From: Chloroflexota bacterium
Lineage (GTDB): Bacteria > Chloroflexota > UBA6077
DNA: 7,141 nucleotides
NCBI GenBank assembly: GCA_023380955.1
Contig: JAMCTB010000122.1
Span: forward strand, 1-7,141
Direction of reading: 5' to 3'
Shown one piece after another: positions 1-4,817 of this stretch (within the stretch, counting starts at the first letter, position 1; each line of letters begins with the position of its first letter). Made by a program: the position numbers and the translations under genes. The notes under the pieces are model-generated. The model was not told the DNA's origin, searched no databases, and saw only the letters and a program-made list of their open reading frames with translations.

Positions 1-134
1 CAGACTTCTTGAAGCCACAGGGCCGCTTCAGCCACCTGTTCAGGCCCGGTTACGAGAACCTGATGGAGGACTTCCAGGCCGAAGTTGACTTCAAGTGGGA
101 CCAGCTGCAGCGTCGCATCGCGTCGAGCAAGTAG
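1..134 (+). CDS. porB: Probable pyruvate:ferredoxin oxidoreductase beta subunit, C-terminal end (partial)
   Basis: Reading from base 3, an open frame gives 43 residues and ends at TAG 132-134. The visible tail contains QGRFSHLF, then a helical stretch with EVDFKWDQL, then a basic end. A 'L-K-x-Q-G-R-F-x-H-L' segment followed by 'EVDxxWxxL' is how I remember the C-terminus of the thiamine-diphosphate beta subunit of pyruvate:ferredoxin oxidoreductase. That enzyme interconverts pyruvate plus CoA with acetyl-CoA plus CO2 and reduced ferredoxin in the cytoplasm. The thiamine-binding domain lies outside the window, so the call rests on a short tail. A 2-oxoglutarate or other 2-oxoacid oxidoreductase beta subunit is the main alternative. 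The last Lys codon and the stop codon fall inside the left inverted repeat of the adjacent element, so the original C-terminus may have been altered by insertion. Confidence 0.6.
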   Translation, partial: DFLKPQGRFSHLFRPGYENLMEDFQAEVDFKWDQLQRRIASSK

Positions 135-171
135 CTATTAGCTATTAGCCATTGGCTATCAGCAGTCAGCT
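129..171 (+). repeat. Left inverted repeat made of 7-base GCTANNA-like units
   Basis: From base 134 the sequence runs in a 7-base period: units start at 134, 141, 148, 155, 162 and 169. The first two are identical (GCTATTA) and later ones drift (GCCATTG, GCTATCA, GCAGTCA, GCTGTGC). After a 4-base phase shift three more units follow at 180, 187 and 194. The block is the reverse complement, imperfectly, of 557-599. Because 7 is not a multiple of 3, the TAG/TAA-rich unit puts stop codons into all frames. Confidence 0.7.
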
Positions 172-196
172 GTGCTCAGGCTGACTGCTGATAGCC
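154..196 (+). promoter_or_regulatory. Perfect 17-bp hairpin in the leader of the S23-family gene
   Basis: Bases 154-170 are the exact reverse complement of 180-196, separated by a 9-base loop (171-179). No T-run follows, so it is not a standard terminator. It ends 9 bases before the GGGAG ribosome binding site (206-210), where a stable stem could protect the RNA, act as a processing site or modulate translation. The stem competes with pairing of 154-170 to the right-end repeat, so two alternative folds are possible. Confidence 0.6.
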
Positions 197-205
197 GAAG
201 ACCTC

Positions 206-210
206 GGGAG
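206..210 (+). promoter_or_regulatory. Ribosome binding site supporting a TTG start at 217
   Basis: GGGAG lies 6 bases before TTG 217. The alternative GTG at 172 has no purine-rich site upstream and sits in the hairpin loop, so this site decides the start. Confidence 0.55.
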
Positions 211-216
211 ACTAAG

Positions 217-576
217 TTGCGGGACTTCCGGAAACTGAAGGTCTGGGAAAAGGCTCACGACTTGACCCTCTCGGTGTATCATGCTACTTCTCGCTTTCCC
301 AGAGGGGAACAGTTCGGACTAACAAGTCAACTTCGGCGCGCCAGCGCATCCATCCCAGCCAACATCGCGGAAGGATGTGGAAGAGAAGGGAATGCAGAGT
401 TGGCGCGCTTCTGCATTATGGCTGCTGGCTCTGCAAGCGAACTGGAATATCATCTCCCGCTTTCTCGCGATCTCAACTTGCTGGCCAGCCAGGACTTCCA
501 ACATCTCACTGGAGAGTTGATCGAAGTGAAAAGAATGCTAGTATCGTTCGTCCAGAAGCTGAGAGCTAACAGCTAG
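217..576 (+). CDS. Four helix bundle protein, S23 / 23S rRNA intervening-sequence family
   Basis: This is a 119-residue soluble, helix-rich protein. It opens with FRKLKVWEKAHDL (residues 4-16), continues with FGLTSQLRRASASIPANIAEG (about 33-53) and has the SELEYHL..SRDL segment near 74-85. These are hallmark segments of the family first found in ORFs inside 23S rRNA intervening sequences, now common as free-standing genes of unknown biochemical role. The diversity-generating-retroelement accessory protein Avd shares the fold. I chose TTG at 217: GGGAG lies 6 bases upstream and the family normally begins M-x-D-F-x-K-L-x-V-W. An in-frame GTG at 172 would add 15 residues read through the hairpin, without a Shine-Dalgarno. 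The last residues are encoded by the flanking repeat. The family assignment is firm; the function is unknown. Confidence 0.85.
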   Translation: MRDFRKLKVWEKAHDLTLSVYHATSRFPRGEQFGLTSQLRRASASIPANIAEGCGREGNAELARFCIMAAGSASELEYHLPLSRDLNLLASQDFQHLTGELIEVKRMLVSFVQKLRANS

Positions 577-599
577 CTGCTAATTGCTAACAGCTATTT
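557..599 (+). repeat. Right inverted repeat made of 7-base GCTANNA-like units
   Basis: Six consecutive 7-base units begin at 558, 565, 572, 579, 586 and 593 (GCTGAGA, GCTAACA, GCTAGCT, GCTAATT, GCTAACA, GCTATTT). The block pairs with 129-171. It overlaps the end of the small gene: the last residues (LRANS) and the TAG stop at 574-576 are written in the repeat. CAGCTAGCTG at 570-579 is a perfect 10-base palindrome. The repeat ends one base before the GGAGG that serves glcD. Confidence 0.7.
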
Positions 600-612
600 C
601 GGAGGCCAGAGC

Positions 613-2016
613 ATGATAAGAGACGAGCTGATTCAGGAGTTGGCGAAAATCGTGGGCCGGGAGGACGTTTTCGCCTCCCCCAGAGACCTTCTGGTCTACG
701 AGTACGATTCCACGCCCGATATCTTCGAGCCAGAGGTAGTGGTCTTCCCTGCCAACGCTACCGAGGCCTCAGCGGTCATGAAGCTGGCCAAGAAAGAGGG
801 GATGACGGTCGTCCCCAGGGCCGCGGGCACCAACCTGTCCGGCGGTGCCCTGGCGCTCAAAGGCGGGATCATTCTCGGTGCCAGCCGCATGAAGCGAGTG
901 GCGCAGGTCGACTCGGCCAACGAACGAGTCGTGGTTGAACCCGGCGTGGTCAACCTCGATCTGCAGAATCTGCTGGGGCCTATGGGCTACCTCTACGCAC
1001 CAGACCCTGCCAGTCAGAAGGTTTCTACCCTCGGGGGCAACGTTGGGGAGAACTCCGGCGGTCCCCACTGCCTGAAGTACGGCGTGACCACCAACCACGT
1101 CTACGGCCTGGAGGCTGTGCTCCCCAACGGCGGCATCATCCACACCGGCGGCCCCTGCGAGGACAACCCCGGCTATGATCGCACCGGGGTGATGGTAGCA
1201 TCTGAAGGAACGATGGCATTCGTCACCTCCGCGACCCTGCGGATCATGCGCCTTCCCGAGGCCATCAAGACGATGCTGGCGATATTCGATACCCTCGAGG
1301 ATGCGGGTAGTGCCGTCTCGGATATCATCGCGGCTGGGATCATCCCAGCGACCTTGGAGATCATGGACAAGAAGGTGACCGAGGCCGTGGAGGCCAGCTT
1401 CCACTCAGGATATCCCCTCGACGCCGAGGGCGTCCTGATCATTGAGCTGGATGGACTCAAGGATGGCCAGGAGCGACAGGCCGAGCGGATCATCGAGCTC
1501 TGCAAGAAGAACAGGGTCCGCGACATCAAGGTCGCCAAGACAAACGATGAGCGTAACGCCCTTTGGGCGGGCCGCAAGGGAGCCTTTGGCGCCATCGCCA
1601 GGATCAGCCCATCCTACTCGGTGCAGGACGGCACAGTGCCACGAACCAGACTGTCGGAGACCCTGCGGAAGGTGGTGGAGATCGGTGAAAAGTACCACGT
1701 CACCATCGGCAACGTGGCCCACGCGGGAGACGGTAACCTCCATCCGCTGATCACTTTCAATCCGAAAGACGCGGAAGAAGTCGTACGAGTGCACAAGGCG
1801 GGCAAAGAGATCCTGGAGCTGTGTGTCCAGATGGGAGGCACCCTCACGGGTGAGCACGGCATCGGCATCGAGAAACAGGACTCGATGACTCTGATCTTCA
1901 ACGATGCCGAGCTCGAGAACATGGCTCGGGTAAAGAGGGCTTTCGATCCTGACAACATGCTGAATCCAGACAAGATACTGCCCGTCAAACGGGCAGCCGC
2001 GGCATTGGGGGTGTAG
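613..2016 (+). CDS. glcD: FAD-linked 2-hydroxyacid dehydrogenase catalytic subunit (glycolate oxidase GlcD / D-lactate dehydrogenase type)
   Basis: This 467-residue flavoprotein of the vanillyl-alcohol-oxidase/PCMH superfamily should oxidise glycolate or D-lactate to glyoxylate or pyruvate. The N-terminal FAD domain (about 38-216) shows PRAAGTNLSGG (68-78) and GGNVGENSGGPHCLKYGVT (141-159). The C-terminal FAD-oxidase domain (about 217-458) has HAGDGNLHP (370-378) and GEHGIGIEK (413-421). His370, His377 and Glu414 match the metal ligands of D-2-hydroxyacid dehydrogenases of this class, and His415 matches the catalytic base. No signal peptide or membrane segment is visible. Length is near that of the family. 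GGAGG at 601-605 sits 7 bases before the ATG. The gene begins a tight run with the GlcE and GlcF subunits. The substrate cannot be told from sequence. A small variation, EGTMAFVT near 198-205 where EGTLGIVT is common, does not look disabling. Confidence 0.9.
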   Translation: MIRDELIQELAKIVGREDVFASPRDLLVYEYDSTPDIFEPEVVVFPANATEASAVMKLAKKEGMTVVPRAAGTNLSGGALALKGGIILGASRMKRVAQVDSANERVVVEPGVVNLDLQNLLGPMGYLYAPDPASQKVSTLGGNVGENSGGPHCLKYGVTTNHVYGLEAVLPNGGIIHTGGPCEDNPGYDRTGVMVASEGTMAFVTSATLRIMRLPEAIKTMLAIFDTLEDAGSAVSDIIAAGIIPATLEIMDKKVTEAVEASFHSGYPLDAEGVLIIELDGLKDGQERQAERIIELCKKNRVRDIKVAKTNDERNALWAGRKGAFGAIARISPSYSVQDGTVPRTRLSETLRKVVEIGEKYHVTIGNVAHAGDGNLHPLITFNPKDAEEVVRVHKAGKEILELCVQMGGTLTGEHGIGIEKQDSMTLIFNDAELENMARVKRAFDPDNMLNPDKILPVKRAAAALGV

Positions 2017-2018
2017 CG

Positions 2019-3377
2019 ATGAGCATCGCGGCGCGAGATCTGGAGGCAACCCGGACGCGGCTGGCCGGAATCGTTGGGCAGGCCGGAGTCACGTCCGGCA
2101 GGGAGATGGACATCTCCTCGGCCCAGGGTGAAGCCGCCCCATTGGTGGTATCCCCTGCGGACGAGTCCCAGACTGTTGAGATCGCACGGCTGGCTCAGGC
2201 CGAGAAGATCCCCGTGATCGTCTGGGGCGCCGGCACCAAGCAGGATGTGGAGCCGATCCAGCCGCTGGACGGAATCGTGCTGCACACGGGCGGGCTGAGC
2301 GACACGATCGAGCTTGATGCCGATAACCTTACGGTGACGGTTGGCGCTGGCAAGGTGCTCGACGATCTCCAACGCGAGCTCGGGGCTGTGAAGCTTTTCC
2401 TTCCTCTCGACCCCGTCGACTCCGCGAGGGCGACCGTCGGCGGCACCCTCGCCGCGAACACCAGCGGCCCGAATCGGCTGCTCTACAGGACAGCCCGCGA
2501 CTTGGTGCTGGGCGTGCGCGTCGCCACACCGCTTGGAACACTGGTCCGTGCCGGCGGCAAGACCGTCAAGGATGTGGCCGGCTACGACATGAAGAAGCTG
2601 TACATCGGGTCGTGGGGTACCCTGGGGGCGATCACCGCTGCCACCTTCCGCCTGCTTCCACTTCCCGAGACCCGCGCCACGGTGGCGATGGTGTTTCCGC
2701 AACTCCCCAGCGCTTGCGCCGCCGTATCTGCGCTGCTCGCATCCTTCATGCGCCCCTCTTCTGCAGAGCTGCTAAGCAGTGGGGCGCTGCCAGCCTCGGC
2801 GGAGCAAGATCTGAGGTTGGGCCCTGGGGAATACCTGCTGGCGGTGTGCGTGGAAGGCGCCGTCGAAGACACCGAGCGCCAGAAGCGGGACCTCGCGGAG
2901 CTGGCATCCTCGCACGGGGCCAGGGAAGTTTCGATTCTGGAAGGAGCGCCGGAGTCACGATTCTGGCAGGATCGGAAGGCGGCGCTCGCCCCGGTATCAG
3001 CATCGCGGCCATCGGCTCTGATCAAGGGGTCCGTTCCTCTCACGCAGGTGCTCAACTTCACCAGTGCTGTTGTGGCCCTGGAGAACCAGGGGCTGAGGCC
3101 GGCTTTCGCCGCCCACGCCGGCAACGGCATCGTCTACGCGCTTGTTGCCGCCGAGTCCGATGGTGCGGAGAAGTTGGCGCCAGCCGTGAACCGTCTGCAA
3201 CAGCTTGCCGCGGAATCTGGCGGCTTCGCGCTCCTGCAGAAAGCGGCTTCGGATGTGGTCGCGAAGGTCCAGCTTTGGCCCCCACGGAGCGACTACGGAC
3301 TGATGAGGGAACTCAAGTCGCACCTGGATCCCAACAACCTGTGGAACCCGGCGCGGACTCCTGGAGGGAGGATCTAA
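2019..3377 (+). CDS. glcE: FAD-binding subunit of the 2-hydroxyacid dehydrogenase complex (GlcE type)
   Basis: This 452-residue paralogue of GlcD should be the second flavin-binding subunit of the complex. The PCMH-type FAD domain shows WGAGTKQD (69-76), FLPLDP (127-132), ATVGGTLAANTSGP (138-151) and GGKTVKDVAGYD (179-190), followed by GSWGTLG (197-203). The last two blocks resemble the GGEVMKNVAGYD and GSYGCLG segments of E. coli GlcE. At the C-terminus HAGNGIVYA (366-374) stands where GlcD has HAGDGNLHP, with Tyr in place of the second metal ligand. No GEHG block exists. The protein is therefore unlikely to catalyse alone. LDPNNLWNPAR (436-446) is the usual C-terminal FAD-oxidase ending. 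It is about 100 residues longer than E. coli GlcE (about 350). It starts 2 bases after the glcD stop, with GGGGG at 2007-2011 as Shine-Dalgarno, so translation is probably coupled. Confidence 0.82.
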   Translation: MSIAARDLEATRTRLAGIVGQAGVTSGREMDISSAQGEAAPLVVSPADESQTVEIARLAQAEKIPVIVWGAGTKQDVEPIQPLDGIVLHTGGLSDTIELDADNLTVTVGAGKVLDDLQRELGAVKLFLPLDPVDSARATVGGTLAANTSGPNRLLYRTARDLVLGVRVATPLGTLVRAGGKTVKDVAGYDMKKLYIGSWGTLGAITAATFRLLPLPETRATVAMVFPQLPSACAAVSALLASFMRPSSAELLSSGALPASAEQDLRLGPGEYLLAVCVEGAVEDTERQKRDLAELASSHGAREVSILEGAPESRFWQDRKAALAPVSASRPSALIKGSVPLTQVLNFTSAVVALENQGLRPAFAAHAGNGIVYALVAAESDGAEKLAPAVNRLQQLAAESGGFALLQKAASDVVAKVQLWPPRSDYGLMRELKSHLDPNNLWNPARTPGGRI

Positions 3378-3378
3378 G

Positions 3379-4671
3379 ATGGCTACAGCAGCGGGTCAAT
3401 ACAGCGGGACGATGTCCGAGATCGCCGAACTGGTGGAGAAGTGCAACCGGTGTGGCTTTTGCCAGGCGGGGTGCCCTACCTACAAGGTGACCGGACTCGA
3501 GTGGCAGGTGGCGCGGGGCCGCGTCGCGCTGGTGCGGGACATCCTGGATGGCAGGATCGAACTGAACGAGGACGATATCAGCGAGGCACTCGGGACCTGC
3601 CTGCGGTGTGGCGGTTGCACCGTCCACTGCCCGCCCGAGGTGCAGACCGCCGAGATCATGGATAAGGCGATCGCGGAGCTATCGCGCATCAAGGGCGAGT
3701 CCTGGGTCAAGAGGGTGATCTTCCGAAACGTGCTCCCGAGCGGCGGCTTGCTGGGAACCGCCGGCAAGGCCGTGTGGCTCAGCCAGATCACGGGCGCTCA
3801 GCCACTGGCCAGGGGACTTGGTATCACCAAGCTCCTGGGCAGCGATGCCCACCGTGCCCAGGATACGCTGCCGAAGATGCCGTCGAGGACCGCGCGCGAG
3901 ATGCTGCCCTCGATGATGCGGGCTGTTCCCGATCGGAAATACCGCGTGGCCTACTTCATCGGTTGCGGCACGAACTTCGTCTATCCCGAGATCGCCGCTG
4001 CGACGGTGCGCGTCCTGTATGCCAACAACACCGAGGTGCTGGTCCCCGATGTGGTGGACTGCGGCAAGCCGCCCACGGCATACGGTGATACCGAGGCCGC
4101 CAGACAACTGGCTCGGATAAACATCGATGCGATGTATGGTCTGGACGTCGACGCGATCGTCACTGATTGCGCCACCTGCGGCTCCTTCATAAAGGATTAC
4201 GGCAAGCTGATGGCTGAGGATCCTCATTATGCCGAGAAGGCCAGCGCGGTTGCCGGCAAGATGAAAGACCTGAGCGAGTTCCTGACTGGGATCGAGCTCA
4301 ACGACCAGATGGGCGATGTCAAGAGCAAGATTACCTACCACGATCCCTGCCATCTGGTGAGGTTCCAGAAGATAAGCGCGCAGCCCCGCAATCTGCTGAA
4401 GGGTATACCAGGGGTCGACTTCAAAGAGGCTGCCGAGGCCGACATGTGTTGCGGCGGGGCTGGGTCCTTCTTCCTTACTCACTACGATCTGTCGCAGCAG
4501 ATACTCGACAGGAAGATCAGTAACTTCGATAGGACTGGCGCGGAACAGCTCGTTACCGGCTGCCCTGGGTGCATGATGCAGCTCTCCTCAGGTGTGAGGA
4601 AGCACGGGATGCCGCTGGAGGTGGTGCACACCGTCCAGCTCCTGGACAGGGCGTACAGCGCCGCGAAGTGA
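3379..4671 (+). CDS. glcF: Iron-sulfur electron-transfer subunit (GlcF type, two [4Fe-4S] motifs and two CCG domains)
   Basis: This 430-residue Fe-S subunit should take electrons from the flavin subunits and pass them to a quinone or other carrier. Two ferredoxin motifs appear near the N-terminus: Cys22, 25, 28, 32 followed by Pro33, and Cys74, 77, 80, 84 followed by Pro85. Two CCG domains follow. The first has Cys196, then Asp227-Cys228-Gly, then Cys264 and Cys267. The second has Cys324, Cys357-Cys358-Gly, then Cys395 and Cys398. The second is canonical in spacing. In the first, the leading cysteine of the CC pair is aspartate. E. coli GlcF is 407 residues, so the length fits. No membrane helix is evident. 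GGGAGG at 3366-3371 is 7 bases before the ATG, which starts one base after the glcE stop. Related LldE and HdrB/D proteins share the architecture, but the glcD-glcE context favours GlcF. Confidence 0.87.
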   Translation: MATAAGQYSGTMSEIAELVEKCNRCGFCQAGCPTYKVTGLEWQVARGRVALVRDILDGRIELNEDDISEALGTCLRCGGCTVHCPPEVQTAEIMDKAIAELSRIKGESWVKRVIFRNVLPSGGLLGTAGKAVWLSQITGAQPLARGLGITKLLGSDAHRAQDTLPKMPSRTAREMLPSMMRAVPDRKYRVAYFIGCGTNFVYPEIAAATVRVLYANNTEVLVPDVVDCGKPPTAYGDTEAARQLARINIDAMYGLDVDAIVTDCATCGSFIKDYGKLMAEDPHYAEKASAVAGKMKDLSEFLTGIELNDQMGDVKSKITYHDPCHLVRFQKISAQPRNLLKGIPGVDFKEAAEADMCCGGAGSFFLTHYDLSQQILDRKISNFDRTGAEQLVTGCPGCMMQLSSGVRKHGMPLEVVHTVQLLDRAYSAAK

Positions 4672-4674
4672 GAC

Positions 4675-4697
4675 AGGGCAGCCTGGTTGACTGCCCT
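4675..4697 (+). terminator. Weak hairpin after the glcDEF operon
   Basis: AGGGCAG (4675-4681) pairs perfectly with CTGCCCT (4691-4697) around a 9-base loop, three bases after the glcF stop. No run of T follows, so rho-independent termination is doubtful; it may be a 3'-end stabilising stem or an attenuator. It overlaps the candidate -35 box of the fhs promoter. Confidence 0.3.
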
Positions 4698-4715
4698 ATA
4701 GGCTTCGAGTAGACT
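4687..4715 (+). promoter_or_regulatory. Candidate sigma-70-type promoter for fhs
   Basis: TTGACT at 4687-4692 (5 of 6 to TTGACA) is followed after exactly 17 bases by TAGACT at 4710-4715 (4 of 6 to TATAAT). Transcription would start near 4722 and leave a leader of about 95 bases before fhs. The site is in the only sizeable gap between glcF and fhs, which suggests fhs can be expressed separately from the upstream operon. Confidence 0.45.
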
Positions 4716-4731
4716 TGGGCAGCTCTGGCGG

Positions 4732-4775
4732 CAACGACGCCGCTTTCGGATTCGGCCCTTTAGACAGAGTCGTTG
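4732..4775 (+). promoter_or_regulatory. Structured leader of fhs
   Basis: CAACGAC (4732-4738) is the exact complement of GTCGTTG (4769-4775), and inside it GCCG (4739-4742) pairs with CGGC (4753-4756), leaving a 12-base one-sided bulge (4757-4768). The fold lies between the predicted transcript start and the GGGGAGG ribosome binding site. I do not recognise it as a known riboswitch class. Confidence 0.3.
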
Positions 4776-4800
4776 TGCGCCCGCACAGGCGTGATTTTGT

Positions 4801-4807
4801 GGGGAGG
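4801..4807 (+). promoter_or_regulatory. Ribosome binding site for fhs (GTG start)
   Basis: GGGGAGG ends 10 bases before GTG 4818. A second in-frame GTG at 4824 is 16 bases away and less well placed. The TTG at 4811 is out of frame. Confidence 0.55.
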
Positions 4808-4817
4808 TTCTTGAACA

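Larger units (their letters stand above)
129..599 (+). mobile_element. Candidate intervening-sequence-like element carrying an S23-family gene
   Basis: This 471-base unit has complementary ends. Bases 129-149 pair with 579-599 at 18 of 21 positions plus one G-U. In the same register 150-171 against 557-578 adds 14 pairs and two G-U, giving 32 Watson-Crick and 3 G-U pairs over 43 positions (counted by hand). Inside lies one gene of the four-helix-bundle S23 family. The same arrangement is known for intervening sequences in 23S rRNA genes of bacteria such as Leptospira and Coxiella, where RNase III cuts the stem. Here the unit lies between protein genes: the left end includes the upstream stop codon and the right end stops one base before the GGAGG of the next gene. 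I see no transposase and no clear target-site duplication, so mobility is inferred, not shown. Confidence 0.45.

Noticed and set aside
154..196. Hairpin as a terminator of the upstream por-type gene
   Set aside because: The stem is strong but no T-run follows it, so standard rho-independent termination is not supported.
172..216. GTG at 172 as the start of the S23-family gene
   Set aside because: It would add 15 residues encoded by the hairpin and has no Shine-Dalgarno, whereas TTG 217 has GGGAG 6 bases upstream and gives the family's normal N-terminus.
129..599. Diversity-generating retroelement (S23 fold resembles Avd)
   Set aside because: No reverse transcriptase, template repeat or variable repeat is present in the window; only the fold family is shared.
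769..3627. Long minus-strand frames opposite glcD, glcE and glcF
   Set aside because: They are antisense shadows of GC-rich genes whose plus-strand frames carry full family motifs.
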